This document shows positions 35,993-49,327 of a stretch of 64,000 nt of DNA, one piece after another. Position 1 is the first letter of the stretch, and every line of letters starts with the position of its first letter. A model generated the notes under the pieces. That model had not been told where the DNA came from. It saw only the letters and a program-made list of their open reading frames with translations, and did no database searches. The translations under genes were made by a program, and so were the position numbers. The DNA is from Nematostella vectensis (Eukaryota; Cnidaria; Anthozoa; Actiniaria; Edwardsiidae), in assembly GCF_932526225.1 (NCBI RefSeq), contig NC_064042.1, positions 9,334,540-9,398,539 on the forward strand, read 5' to 3'.

Positions 35993-38900
35993 GACAATAG
36001 CTGGATCAGGAAACAAGTCTGGAATATGAGTAAGTATACACATTATGCATTGTTTAGAACAAAAAGAAAAGCCACACAATAATACAGTGAACCAAGAAAG
36101 CATGATATTCAAGCCTTCTTTATTAAACCTGTGTCATCCTTTGTCATTGTCCTTGAAAATACAGCACAACATCCAAGAAAGCTACAGAATAACCCACAAG
36201 TGCCATTCTTCTATAAACAGATTGTGAAACTAAGTGGGCGTATTTCTTCTCCAGTTTCTATGTCGCCCAATAAAAGAGCTACAGCAGCACTTTAATGATA
36301 TTGGCCAACTTTAAGGGGGAACCGGAGTCATCAGTCATGTTATATGATTGATGTCAAACAGTTCCTTGTCTTTTTTAAAAATGTTTCGAGTACAATCTCA
36401 CTCAAGAGGGTGCACAATGGGTAGTTGTTGCAATTGCGACATCTCAGCTAATGTTCATTACATCGTGACGTGAACCAGACAATTGTTACTTTTACAAAAA
36501 TTAATTTTTTATCGCTGTTAAAAAAAAGAAAACATAAGAATATACCACATTTTAAGAAGATAAAAACTGCATTTACGTATTTCTTTGACGGCGTTAATAT
36601 TTTCAAACGGAAATTGCTTTCTCAGCAAAAGTTTATTCCACCAAATTGTTGTCAAAGCTTATAGGAAGTTTACATGACATTCTAAGATAGGGTATTATTT
36701 CATTTACTCATAAAGGTGCAAATATTTCTTAATTGAATCTGATCTGGCAAATTGACAGACTTTAGGAACCAAAACCGTACATAAAAAAAAACGAAATCCT
36801 TGTATGATCATAGAATACAAAGTAGTAAGCTGATGGATGTTAACTAATCATTTTGCGCGGCCAGTCATTCCCTTTTGGAAGGAGTCACTCGTTGTTTGCA
36901 AAGTAATATGCACCGTATTTTGTTATCAATTTTTTTTTTAATTTAAGTGAGTGAAAAAAATGATAAGATGATAAAAATGAGCCAGAGATGGTTTACTTTT
37001 CTCCTTTCTTACAAAGTAAATTGTTACAGCACCAAACGTAAGCGCATATTTTACAAGCGAGTTTGTTAGACCAATGACCTAGGTACATACCGCATAACTT
37101 TGTACTTCTTGAAAAGTGCTCACAATGTCCCTCTCTCGCTCATGCCTTGCAAAGTTCGTTCTCGCTTATGTTTATCGTTGTTTTCGTTTCGGCTTCCCGT
37201 GATTTTTGTTCTGATCAACAAAAAGTTTTGACTATTGCTTCAGCTGAATGTGTGTACATCATCGGCGAGAAATACCCAAGACAAATATTGGATTAAGGAG
37301 ACGAATGAGATGCATTCACATTGCCTAATTGGACCCTTATTATGACTTTAACAATGCACTGTGTACTTAAAGGCACAGCTGTAAACGAATGAAAACAAAT
37401 ATCCAACAATTTGAATCACCGACGATTTTCCTTTTCGTTGTCACAGCCACACTAAAGTTTGGTTTTGTTCTTTTATAATCAATATTGCGCAGCATGCTCT
37501 TTTTATATTTAAACTGATTACTGTAAGAACCCAAGAACTCGCACTCCCCGCAAACCCGGACTGTTTTTCGTCTCCCATGATGCCATCAGGCTTCTGGCAA
37601 ACTGGGTTTTATTTCATTTCCAATTACAGGTTGGGAGAAAGTGATGATTGATCTCACTTTCCCAGGTGGGAGAAAGTGGCGAATAATGTCACATACTGTT
37701 TCTTAAACACAATTTTTTGTCTGGCAATAAATGCAATACGGAACATTAAAACTCGGAATAATCTGGCATAACAAAATAGCCAGTTTTATTCGATTTAGAT
37801 CTCCAACTAAAAGAAGTGAGACGCTTCCCAGAGCAAACCCCTTTCCCCTCCTACCCAATTCAATATTGGTTAAAATCGTCTTTTTAGCTTTAAACGTGTA
37901 AGTCGACGTCAAATGACCATGAATGATCCAACATTATAAAGGGGGGAGGGGAGGGAGAGGAGACTGTTCCACATATTTTGTTGCGGCTTCTAGCCAAACT
38001 AATCTCCGCAGTGAAATGTCTTTCATTGAAGTCGAAGTTATGTTTATATTTTGTACACATCCCTGTACTATATATTTTGCATACACATAAGTTCAAACAT
38101 ATCAGATGTATACATTATCACAGACATTTTTCAATTTGAATAGTACATGTGAAAAGCCTTGTGAAAGGCCCGTAACCAGGGGGGGAGGGGGGGGGCAAAA
38201 TGTCTACTTCTGATTTGGAACAAAGCCCCTTTCTTTATCAGGATATTCATAGAAAGGTTTAATAAGTACATTGTGCAGTTCGTTTCATTGCCTCGGTCCA
38301 GGACCCTCATTGCTTGCGTTTTTCTTCAATTCTAACGAATAAGAGAAACCTTTCCAAAATCCCTACTTCTTTCTGTCAGTGGCGAATCCTGGGGTGGTGA
38401 CATGTCAGGCCGCTTTTCGGACAAAAAAAAGATGAAACTTTGCAAATTGCTAATGGATAAAATGCGCATTACTTTATTACTTTTATCTATATTTAACTAT
38501 CTATATGTAGTTTTTCGAGTGTCAGACTTTGTCAGCTCCCCCTAAAAATACGCGCTGTTATTTAGTATTTGCGCACTTTTGGGGACCCTGTGGATAATAG
38601 TGCAGGTGGCACAATGTTTTGACAACACTTTCAGCGTCTGAAATTCGATGAGCTATCTTAAAGGTGTCTTTGCAAAGAAAAATTAGCTCCTTTTTCTCGA
38701 CATCTAAGATTGAGTTTCTGTTGTCTGACTATGGGATGGATGGACCAAATACGAGAATTACTTGGGCCACTTGTCAGTGGTTTGCATGTGTGCCTTGTTT
38801 AGATTTACTATGGGTTTTCGAAGATTGACCGAGTGACAAGCATCGTATATAATCGGACACATACATATATAAGATCGATACTTTGGTACCAACGAATGTA

Positions 38901-39100
38901 CGCCGAAGTTCTAGCTCTGGCATGCCCCGTTATGATTCGAATAAACGCACTTATTGAATTTTTCGGGTCTTAAGGAGGGCGCTTATTCGAATCATTACGG
39001 TATGTTGTCGGTCCAGCCGAGACATTTCCAAGAGTCTGCAGTAGACAGCGACACCGCGAGAACGTGCCAGAAGAAAGTGCCTTGGCTTCTTGGAAGCTGT
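35993..39100. other. Long stretch without a recognisable gene
   Basis: A/T-rich DNA with only short ORFs. Contains C/G-run element ends (38170..38200) and an inverted motif (gattcgaataaacgc near 38936, gcgcttattcgaatc near 38979). No supported gene. Confidence 0.6.
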
Positions 39101-39104
39101 GAAC

Positions 39105-39345
39105 ATCATGGTCTCTTGCTGTGAAGAGATAAGGTGCCGTTTTAGCGAAGAGAGCCCATTATGAGCTCTGCGCTAATATGCCAAAAGTTATACTAACCAA
39201 GACCACATATGAAGTCGCACAGCTCATGGTCTCTTGCTGTGAAGAGATAAGGTGCCGTTTTAGCGAAGAGAGCCCATTATGAGCTCTGCACTAATATACC
39301 AGAAGTTATACTAACCAAGACCACTGAACCATGAAGTCGCACAGC
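39105..39345. repeat. Tandem duplication, 118-bp unit x2
   Basis: Copies start at about 39106 and 39224 (catggtctcttgctgtgaag) and differ at only a few bases. Confidence 0.9.
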
Positions 39346-39710
39346 TCAGCCAAACTTTAACTTTGAACAACAAGTGGGATCATCTTATGCCTTTGGTATG
39401 AGGGCTCTGGAGAGGGAAAGCCACCTGAAGGTGATCATGCTGAACAGATATTTTTTCCTAATGTCAGGGAACTACTAAAGGTCTTGGCGGTGTTGCCCCT
39501 GGGCAGCATAGAGGCAGAGAGATTGTCTTCCTGTGTCCGTAGAGTTCATACTTGATTAGGAAGCACAATGATAACAAAGAGGCTGGCTAGCAGCTGGCTG
39601 CTATGAATGCAGGAACGTAGCAGGGGGTGGGGCACACGTGCCCCAGATATTTAAAAAGTATAAGGCAATGACCAGTAAAGACTTGGCTGTACCCCCAATA
39701 TTTTCTTAGG

Positions 39711-40138
39711 CCCCGTTCACACATATACGGAATCCAATGAATGCGCAACTTTTTCTTTCCGTAATCGAAAAGTTATCCGTCCACACGTAGCGTAATCTCA
39801 CCGTAATCGCCCGTCTACAAGTATACGGCCATTCCGTAATCGCTCTAGCTTTACACGTTGCGACACCATCTTGTTTTATTCTACGGTAAAGAGATTTGAC
39901 GTCATCGTAATCGAAAAGTTACGGATTCGACTGTTCACACGGATTCCGTAATCGAAAAGTTTCGGATTCGACCGTCCACACGTAAACGGAATCGTATTCG
40001 TTTCGTTCCGCTTTCGTTTGCGGATTCAAAAAGTTGCGGGTTGGCCAGCCTAATCTTCGTATACGTGTGGACGATAGCCGTATCCGAAACGAGAAAGTTG
40101 CGGATTCATTCTATTCCGTATACGTGTGGACGGGGCCT
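39711..40138. mobile_element. MITE with GGCCCCGT termini and internal repeats
   Basis: Termini ggccccgttcacacatatac and gtatacgtgtggacggggcc are inverted repeats. The interior repeats gattccgtaatcgaaaag-type segments in both orientations. It sits inside another G/C-run element (39605..40200). Confidence 0.8.
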
Positions 40139-41254
40139 TAATGTTTGTGAACCTTCCCCTCCCCCTCCCCCCCTAATATTTCGAGATCTGCTACAGCACT
40201 GGAATGGCCAAGTAGTGTCGATCGGACAGGATGGGAGGTCTGTAGGCGTTTTATGGCAGCGCAAACACGGTTGATAGCGTGTTCCACCGGTAAAGTCCGA
40301 AGTAAGAGGAGGTATTATTTGTTTTTTATCTTTGTAATTCAAAGCTATAATAAGTAACGCGATTTTCACAAACAGGGAAAATAAAAGTATTGTCGACAAT
40401 TTCTATAAGAATTCGTAAAATGAAATATATCATTCCTTTATATCTGAAAATAAAATCGCCACAGAAACTGTACTAAAAAAAGTCACCCTCCCTTTTCTAA
40501 TTCCTAGATCCGCAACTGTGTTTATAAATCATCGCCATTAAGGTTTGATGATGACTCCTATGGGGACGAACTGAATTTTCAAGAAGATCTATAAATCAAC
40601 TGCTATGTTTCACAGGCCCGTAGCCCAGGATTTTGAGCGGGTGTGTGTGGGGGGGGGGGGGGAGAGGAGGGGGGGGGGCTCTTTTACCCATTTAGCGGAC
40701 CATTTTCTCTAAGGCAGCTAGCCCTAGCCCGCAGTGGTACTAAATTTTCCTTCATTAGAGCGGACCTTCAAGTCGAGTGGGGTGGTTGTTCCGAACCCCT
40801 CTGGCTATGGGCCTGTTTAAGGGACGTGCACATCCAGAAACAATTCCAGCATTCAAAATAAACTTTCTACTCAAGCGTAAGGTCCGGACGACAAAATACA
40901 TAAGAAAGAATGGTGAGCAGGTCAACTGAATGGGTAAACGAAGCCATCGGACGAAGCCAAGCTCGAAGTTCTGACTACGAGGCTGTCTCTGAATATTGTC
41001 TTATGGTAGGGTAAGACACATTATGCTCGAGAATTTGGCCCCGCCATTATGCTCAAAATTATGCTTGCGTCGTTCCATTATGCTCGAGTGATGCTGCTTG
41101 TTTAGTTGATAAATAAACGTTACGTTACGTTGAATCACGTGATTATTTATGTACAAAAAACGTATCGTAATCAGAAATGCATGCAGTATCACCGGTACCA
41201 GTTACAGTTACAATCACAGTCACTGTGCTAACCGGGAATTTCATGATCAGTAAT

Positions 41255-41630
41255 TGGACCACAGGCAGCCCAAGGCTACTGTCAGTGCAAAGTGTTTTTG
41301 TGTTGGATTGGCGGCTGGTTGATTTTTGCGAGTTTTATCGGTCCTCGAAGTAGCTGTGTTGTGGCCGTTAGCCGATGGAGTCCCCAGCCTTTCCTATTTT
41401 TATACAGAGAGAGAAACACAACTCGTGGCGGGCTTCAAACTCGCTCTACTGACATTCTATCGGCAAAAAATAAAATAAAGGAAGACTCAAACACAACATT
41501 ACATGGTCTAAAGTTTTATTTTTCACGATAAAGTATTTTTTCGCTAACATATAAATTCCCCCATACATTACGTTGGCTTTATACCACTGACAGTAGCCTT
41601 GGGCGGCCTGTGATTGGACACGCCACAGAA
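41255..41630. mobile_element. Inverted-repeat element
   Basis: Ends ggcagcccaaggctactgtc and gacagtagccttgggcggcc face each other about 330 bp apart. No coding capacity. Confidence 0.75.
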
Positions 41631-42229
41631 GTGATTTAGATTACGAGTTTTTGTATATTCACCCGTGATGTTAACTGCTACTCGACGAAATTCATGTTTT
41701 ATTAGTCTAGATCGAATAAATATCTCTTAAAATACCGAAGAGTTTATACGAGTCGTTGCCAAGTCCCCAACGAAAATTCAACGAACCAATGTCAAGAAAA
41801 TCCCCCCACTAAACAACAACGACAACAACAAAACAAAAACAGTCGTCCAGAGGGCCACAAATAAAAAGTTTTACAATGCATATGCAAAATACATATAGTT
41901 ATTGAACAGATTCCTTGCCGGAATTGATATTTTTAGGGGCGGATACAGGGGAGAGGGGGGGGGGGGTGTGGATTGGGTAAAAATAAAAATGAAAAGTCAC
42001 TTTTGTGAATAAATTAAATAGGGACGGGAGGTACTGTCCATGTGCCTTCGCCTGCTTGTGCTTGAGGGTTACGTGACAAATCCAATTCAGCGTGAAAGGA
42101 TTGGCAGGATTGGCAGGGGTAGGGGGTGCGAAGTCATAGGTATCATGGAAATAACATTGAGCAATGTGATCCGGCAAAGGATGTTTTGGAAATCTTTTTG
42201 ACCGAAAATACCTTCCTTTTTTACGAACG

Positions 42230-42784
42230 CTGTAAAAATGATCTTCCATAGAGTACGCTGGAGCCAATCAGCCGTTTCTGGAACATTGAAATGCATAAAG
42301 TGCGTGATTTTAGGCTCTGGGATCAACTTCCCCAGTAAAAGTTTTCACTGCTGATTCGATTCGCAAATTATAACACAACAATCAATCATAAATCTGTGGT
42401 TACAAAACACAATTCTCTTTCAATTCCCTTTTAATGAAAACGATACATCCAGAACTTAATACCATTATATTCACACTGATATTACAGATAAAAGATTTCA
42501 AGTCTGCTGTAAAAATGATCTTCCATAGAGTACGCTGGAGCCAATCAGCCGTTTCTGGAACATTGAAATGCATAAAGTGCGTGATTTTAGGCTCTGGGAT
42601 CAACTTCCCCAGTAAAAGTTTTCACTACTGATTCGGTTCGCAAATTATAACACAACAATCAATCATAAATCTGTGTTTACAAAACACAATTCTCTTTCAA
42701 TTCCCTTTTAATGAAAACGATACATCCAGAACTTAATACCATTATATTCACACTGATATTATAAAAAATAAAAGATTTCAAGTC
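42230..42784. repeat. Tandem duplication, ~277-bp unit x2
   Basis: gctgtaaaaatgatcttcca starts both copies (about 42230 and 42506); the copies are nearly identical through aaaagatttcaagtct. Confidence 0.9.
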
Positions 42785-43210
42785 TAATGAAGTATAATGA
42801 AGTAAATCTTATTCCAGTGACAAGGGTTTCTTGAGTGACATGATTTCTGAACATTTGCGTGAAGAATTGAAGTTCATTCATCTAAAAATGTTATTAATCA
42901 AAGAAATATAAAGGCCTTCTTGTATTGAAATACATAACATAGACTCTGAGAATGCCTAGGTATTCTATCTTACCGAATTGCAGAGAAAAAAAACTTTTTA
43001 GGAGTCTGCACGATGCATCTTGAATGAGCTCCAAATTTACCGTCTCCCCGACGTCTTCACGTTCAATTATTTATATAACATTTAGATAAGTGAACATTAG
43101 ATAACTTAACAGACAACAGGACACCACCCCATGAGTAGCATTGTGATCATGAGCCTTGAAGAGCAGCTTAAAGGATAAAAACAGGTAGCGAACGAAGTAA
43201 AGAAGTGCAG

Positions 43211-43360
43211 CGCCATAAGTTTAAAGTGACAAAAAGTCAGGTTTAATCACCACAGCAATAATCCCACTATGGCGGCCATGAGGCCCCAGGTCGGGAACGA
43301 CCTACACTCTTACACAAGCCCGCTGACCGAACATCGCGGGCCAACAGCCATACTGGCGCA
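43211..43360. repeat. 150-bp direct repeat, left copy (partner 45653..45802)
   Basis: cgccataagtttaaagtgac to ccaacagccatactggcgca. Only about three mismatches to the copy 2.4 kb downstream. The pair could be termini of a small non-autonomous element, but no TG...CA ends, primer site or target duplication was seen. Confidence 0.85.
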
Positions 43361-43550
43361 ACCTCTTTTCCTTTCTGTTTACATGCGTTACGAATCAGAT
43401 GGAAGATACAGGTATGGCGCGTAACAATATCCTACGCTACAGTGAGTGCAGATTAACTGAAAATGTAAAACATACTCTGCACAAGTAAAGAGCAATGCGG
43501 ACTGGTAACAAAAATATCAAATGCATGAATGTATAGCAAGGCACAATGAG

Positions 43551-43930
43551 GTGGGGCACACATACATGGCTATGGTAACGGGTGATACAAGTGTGTGTAC
43601 ACATGGATACATACACACGAGTGATGGCATAAAGGGTCATATGGTGTGGCTACCAGTGTACATACACAGGGGTTACATACACAGTGTGATGACATACATG
43701 GTTACGTAGTGTGATTACAGGTTACGTAGTTACGTAGTTACGTAGTGTGATTACAGGTGGGGCACACATACATGGCTATGGTAACGGGTGATACAAGTGT
43801 GTGTACACATGGATACATACACACGAGTGATGGCATAAAGGGTCATATGGTGTGGCTACCAGTGTACATACACAGGGGTTACATACACAGTGTGATGACA
43901 TACATGGTTACGTAGTGTGATTACAGGTGT
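43551..43930. repeat. Tandem repeat, ~206-bp unit
   Basis: ggtggggcacacatacatgg recurs at about 43551 and 43757, with the second unit ending near 43930. Tacacac/gtgtgta-rich. Confidence 0.88.
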
Positions 43931-45067
43931 GCATACATGACTACATAACACTAGCATACATGGCTACCGGCGGTACCATGTATGGGGTTGGGGGTGACCA
44001 CTTTTTTTTTCTCCTCCTCTACCTTCCCCGCTAGTTGCAAAAAAAAGGAGGCAAGTACATGCACAAATGAGTACACAAACAAAATGAGGCGCATGAGCGT
44101 GGCTATGATAATGTGATGTGAAATGTGTGGTATGTGCTGGTTTACAATTATCTGGTTTTGCCAGTGGAACGAAATAACAATGTGGTACAGTGTAAAAACA
44201 GGGGCACAGAACCAGATATGGAGTGTAAGTATATGTGTTAACAACACAGCACTGTGTGCATAGGGATAGATGGGACATGATATGATGCACACATGTGTGG
44301 GGACATAAATGCCACAGAGCACAAGGTGTGGATATGAACACAGTATGAGGCAGGACGTGTAAACAATTGTGTTACTACTAACTTTAGATATAATGAATAC
44401 ACATCTGGGCTGGATAAAAACATGTGCTGGCAAACAAAATGTTGTGAGACAGACTTAATGCAGTACAGATGTGAAGTGGAATGTAGGGACAAAAATATCA
44501 CCGAAACAGTGGGGTTGATGCTACAAAACATGACAAATACAGTGTGAGGGATACATAACAAATGTGAAAATAATATGGAGGGATACACAATGTCAGAAAC
44601 ACTATTACACAATAAAAGGGGGTGTGATCCACAAATAGGCAAAATAGGGTACAAAAACAGGCATGGAAACAGATGTGGGCTGATAATATGCGCACATGCA
44701 CCAAGGATATGGAAATACATCTACAATGGAGGTGAGCTGGGTGAAACAGGTGAACTACACATGATAACAAAATATGGAATGTGGATGGGCTTAAACTATA
44801 AATAAGAAATCCTGAAATAAAACGAATACTGAATTAAGGAGTAGTCAATTAAAGTCAGTGCTATAGAGTCAAAGTTCGCCCGCAGAGGGCAAATAAACCC
44901 AAATAAGATAAGTGTCCAAAATAAATAAAGTTCGAAGAGTACATAAATAGTGGCTTAGACCCACTTCACCGCAGTTCTTGATGACTTGACTTCGTCCAAT
45001 GTCAGGCGGTGTTTCTCCTCGCAAAGAAAACAGGTAAAATCCTCAGTAATGTCTCGGTAATGTTGTC

Positions 45068-45330
45068 AGCACGTCGAAGACTTGCGGAGTTGGTTTGAGA
45101 GGCCTTGTTTTGCTCTCATGGTTCACAAGTCTTTGTCTTGTTTTCCCGAAGGGATATAGTCGCGCTCGCAACTAAACACAAACGAACGTAAATAAATGGG
45201 TCTTGTCGGCGCTTCAGACGACTTGCAGGGTTAGTTCGAGAAGCCTTGTTTTGCTCTCATGGTTCGCAAGTTTTGTCTTGCTATCCCGAAGGAATGTCAA
45301 TGTCCAAGTCGCGTTCGCAAATAAACACTG
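45068..45330. repeat. Tandem repeat, ~135-bp unit x2
   Basis: gccttgttttgctctcatgg occurs in both units (about 45101 and 45236), with flanking gacttgc(a/g)g and cccgaaggga similarities. Confidence 0.8.
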
Positions 45331-45652
45331 ATGTCGAACGTAAATGCATTGGTATTGTCAGTGCTTCAGACGTCCAAGATCAGTCTAACACGAGCCCTGA
45401 CTCTTGACTTTTCTTCGCGGAATGACCAAACTGTCAAATCAAATAAATTAAGGAAATAAACTTGGAACACGGCACGGGCCTCATGGTCGCCATCACCACG
45501 TGGTTCGTGACTAAGCTGCTTCCAAGGACGCGCTCGCCAGGCGTGACTTGCAAAATTCATGCCACCGTCCTAAATGCCACTATGTAGAGCCATACTCCTT
45601 CTCCGTTGGAAGGCCGGGAGATTAACAGTCCATAATCCCACCGCTGCCACCA

Positions 45653-45802
45653 CGCCATAAGTTTAAAGTGACAAAAAGTCAGGTTTAATCACCACAGCAA
45701 TAATCCCACTATGGCGGCCATGAGGCTCCAGGTCGGGAACGACATACACTCTTACACAAGCCCGCTGACCGAACATCGCGGGCCAACAGCCATTCTGGCG
45801 CA
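45653..45802. repeat. 150-bp direct repeat, right copy
   Basis: Partner of 43211..43360. The 2.3 kb between them consists mostly of tandem repeats (43551..43930 and 45068..45330) and no credible ORF. Confidence 0.85.
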
Positions 45803-46166
45803 GAGAGAAAAAATTTGGTGTGAAATTCTACTATCTCGTGGTGCCCATAACCAAATATGGCGCGACGAACCATGTATGGATGCTATGATTGACAAGCTCG
45901 CGCAATCTAAAAATAGCTTTTTTGGACGTTATCATGGGCCGTTCTCTTATGTCATGGTCTCTTGATCTGTTATAAGCCGTCTATCAAGTCATTTTTTACT
46001 ATTATGCTGAAAAACTATGCATGTATGCCGGCATTATGCTCGATCCTCAGACAATGTCATTATGCTCGAAATTATGCCGGCATAATCGGATAATAATCGG
46101 AAATCTCTCAGAACGCCTTTGGTTTGTCATTCGCGCGAAGCATGGAACCAAGAGTACCCTTGCAGT

Positions 46167-46524
46167 TATATAGCGGCGGGCGCCCCGCACTTTCTCTCTT
46201 CTGCTAGACTGCTCTCCTTCCGGGTTGTATTTTTATCGACTATTTGAGGAGAGTAAACCCATAAATTGGTCTCAATATCTTCGCAGAAGTTATCGCAGCT
46301 TTCATAGTGTGTTCCCAGACGAGCTTCGTCAGCTCAAGTCAGTACAACGAACCGTTCGTCATGAAATTTTTATCCAAAGTTAAAACTTTTTCGCGCGTTC
46401 GAAATCCATCCACGACCACGGACCTTGCCTTTAGATCATGGACTTGACTCATGATATTTTGGGTGATTTTGATAGCGATTTAAATGAGTTTTACGGCCTG
46501 GGAGAGACAGATTCACAATCGGTA
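46167..46524 (+). other. Possible promoter and first coding exon of an unidentified gene
   Basis: A TATA-like ttatatagc at 46167 lies 270 bp before ATG at 46438. The exon would encode MDLTHDILGDFDSDLNEF... for 29 codons and end at a GTAAAC donor (46522-46526 region). No partner exon was identified downstream and no family is recognised. It may belong to a mobile element. Confidence 0.2.
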
Positions 46525-47443
46525 AACAACGATGGCCGTGGGCTAATTTCTAGCAGAAAGTAAAGCAAATCACACATGTGTGAAAATGGTAGCGGATGCA
46601 GCGTTGCTTCATTGAAGTCGCATGAGTATCACAAATATTACAGGCAAAAAGTCATAAGGTAATACAAGAGGGTTTTCTTTTGCCATAAGGTTTCTCCTGT
46701 AGCCTTTCTTGACTAAACTGGTTGCACTTCGTGAGTCTTTCTCGCCATTTCTATATTTTTACTGTTGTGACTCTGTCACACTGTTTTGTCCTACGACAAA
46801 AACTGACTTTCCACGTTGTCTCCTGTTTTTCTGGCTTAGTTTTCTTGTGTTTGAAACTGTACTTTGTGTTTTCACCATAAGCTTAAGTGATATTTTGGAT
46901 AATTCTTCACTTACAAACAATAATTTATTCAGCTCCGAAATCAGTCGCCTGTAAATTCTGCGAAGGATTTGCATATTTCTCTGAGCCCTGATTGCGATGC
47001 GCTGTTGTTGTGTCAGTCTCACGGTAGGCCAGTCACAGTTGGGTTGATGACAAAGAGTTAGTGATTGCGGTCGGATTGCGTTGTTGTGTAATACTGCTTG
47101 GAGTTTTTCTACCAGTGGGTTCTAAGTACATTGTTGATTGAGCGCGTTGGTTCAGTTTACGGGCGACTCGAGTCCAACTTGTTTTTGCCACCCTGCATTT
47201 TCATTGTAGTCTTTTAACTATTTTATTCTACTTAATTTTACCTTGATTATTGATTATTAATAATTAATTAATAGTAAAAAAATAGTTAAATAAAAAATAG
47301 TTAAATAAAAGAAAGGGAAACTAATCAAATAATTATATACAATCAAACGATTATTTAACCGGAATAACAGGAAAATAACCTACAATACTATTTCTGTAAT
47401 TCTTTTTCAAAAAAAAATAAATAAAATAATTATATCTGGCATA

Positions 47444-48086
47444 ATGGCAGGCCACCTCATGGCCCACTTGATAGTACTCCTATTTGCTCTACATCTCCAG
47501 AATTTCTTATTACGGTGGCAGAGCCCACAAATTGAGTCTAAGGCCGGACCCTTCATTTCACCAGCACTTTTTGAAATGAGCCTGGATAAAGTTAAAATTT
47601 TCATGAACAATATTCATCCCAATCGTAGAAAATTGATCGCTCCAAGGAGTAACCCAAGCTCACTCGCCTTTCGCCTACTCATTCTTAGTTGGGACATCCC
47701 TCTCAATCCCGGTCCCACCTACCGGTATCCCTGTGGAGCATGCTCAAAACCAGTTAAATGCAACCAGAAGGGTATTCAGTGCAACTACTGCGATGCATGG
47801 TATCACACAAAATGCTGCTCAATAAGCAATGAGAGTTACAATACACTTGCTAACAGTTCTTGTTCTTGGATCTGCTGTGCCTGTGATGTGGCCAATTTCT
47901 CAAAGTCATCAAGTGGTCCTGACATTCCTGATGACAATTATTATTTATCTTTATCAACATCAGTACAATCATCTGTCTCAGAATCGCCCCAGCCACTAAC
48001 ATCATCCCCCAGGCAAAGATCTCCTGCGTCAAATAAAATGAAAGACCCCCACAAATTGAGAGTGTTAACACTGAATGCTTGTAGCT
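47444..48086 (+). mobile_element. CR1-like non-LTR retrotransposon, ORF1 with 2A-like peptide and PHD finger, truncated
   Basis: The ORF carries SWDIPLNPGP at about residues 82-91, a 2A-like motif in which the usual Glu is replaced by Pro. A PHD-type C4HC3 zinc finger follows (YPCGACSKPVKC, QCNYCDAWYHTKCC, WICCACD), then a Ser/Pro-rich linker, then the first strand of the endonuclease, KLRVLTLNACSL. Coding homology stops abruptly at 48087, where TTAACCCTTTCACGCC begins. Elements of this layout are known from several invertebrates. The rest of the endonuclease and the reverse transcriptase are absent nearby. Confidence 0.8.
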
Positions 48087-49327
48087 TAACCCTTTCACGC
48101 CCAAGTTTTTTTGACTGACGCACACAAAATGACACCAGGTCTTCAGTTTTTACAGATTTTCTCTTTTTCCTTAGAATTTCATGGGCTGACATAGTAAGAA
48201 CAAATATTGCCCACATAATTATCGATCGGAATAAAGTGCTGGTTTTCCAAATATTGTATTGCAACGATTTTTATAAGCAGGCAAAGACAAACTTTTTTGA
48301 ATTTAGTGCAATTTAACCGCGTGCTCGTTATTTGTTAGTTCCAGTTTATGCATGTTTTCAGATAAACTACATCAAATTAACTTCAAAGATTCAGAGTTAA
48401 CTCTTTAGGGAAGCATATCCAAGTATTATACATAGCTTTTTTTCAGGTTTAAGTGAGCTGGTTGTGATAGTCATGTCAGCACCGTTTCTACACAATACAG
48501 CATCAACATGGCGGCAATAAAAGCACGGCTTGCATGGTCATTTCATTTCTAAATTTTAGCAGCTTTATTTCATGGATTGAACAAAACTCAACTGTCCATT
48601 TTTGCTCATGATTGTCTAATTGATTGACAATTGGCCATAATCTGTGAATAAATCAAGTATAGCACAACAACAAGAAGATTTTAGAACATCATCGAGCGGA
48701 ACGAGTGGTGACTATTGAACAAGATGGTATTGTGAAGAATTTTCTGCATTGTTGTTCAGATGCGGTCAAAATAGGCTTGCAAGAAAGTATTGGTTTTGCA
48801 ATGTCCAACTGGACGAGAAACAAGTCTTTTTCACTCAAATATTTGTGAATTGTTGACAATAGTCCGATGCCATGAGTACTTACAAAAATACCGAGATGGT
48901 GGCTGAGTTTATTCACCGCTAGTTCCTGCATCGTTCGCTGTTGCTCTCAAACCACTCAGAATCTTTCTCTTCGTTTCCTTTTTGCCATTTAGAAGCGCCT
49001 CAAACAAGTTTGTTCGATTGACAAGAAATTCAATCAATTCAGAATGATGAAAATATAAAAAAACTAAGTACAAAGTCATTATTTGGATGATTCTTCGGTC
49101 CGATGAATGGAGTATCTTCTTGTTCCTCGAAGGCAGTACCAGTTCTGTACCAAAGTTGGTCTTTGGATTGCAAAATACCGACATTTTTCTACATCTACAT
49201 TGTTAATCCACAAAATAATAATAAGACAGAATAAAAAAAGATGAAATAAAGTAAAAAGATAAAAATCGTTTAAACAGCATTATTGGTATTAATATATTAA
49301 TATTAATATATTAATATATCAATGTCA
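48087..49327. other. Region after the truncated retroelement, no gene
   Basis: Starts with ttaaccctttcacgccc, which looks like a TTAA target followed by an element end, but I could not find the opposite end. Only short ORFs without recognisable domains. Confidence 0.4.

Noticed and set aside
43951-44770. Overlapping minus-strand ORFs rich in Cys/His/Tyr/Ile
   Set aside because: They lie in tacaca/tgtgtg-rich degenerate repeat DNA, overlap each other in several frames, and show no domain.
43211-45802. LTR retrotransposon reading of the 150-bp direct repeats
   Set aside because: No TG...CA ends, no tRNA primer site after the first repeat, no polypurine tract, no target duplication and no gag/pol.
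46759-47022. Minus-strand Arg/Lys-rich ORF of 87 aa
   Set aside because: No recognisable domain, no splice context, and A/T-rich composition; probably chance.
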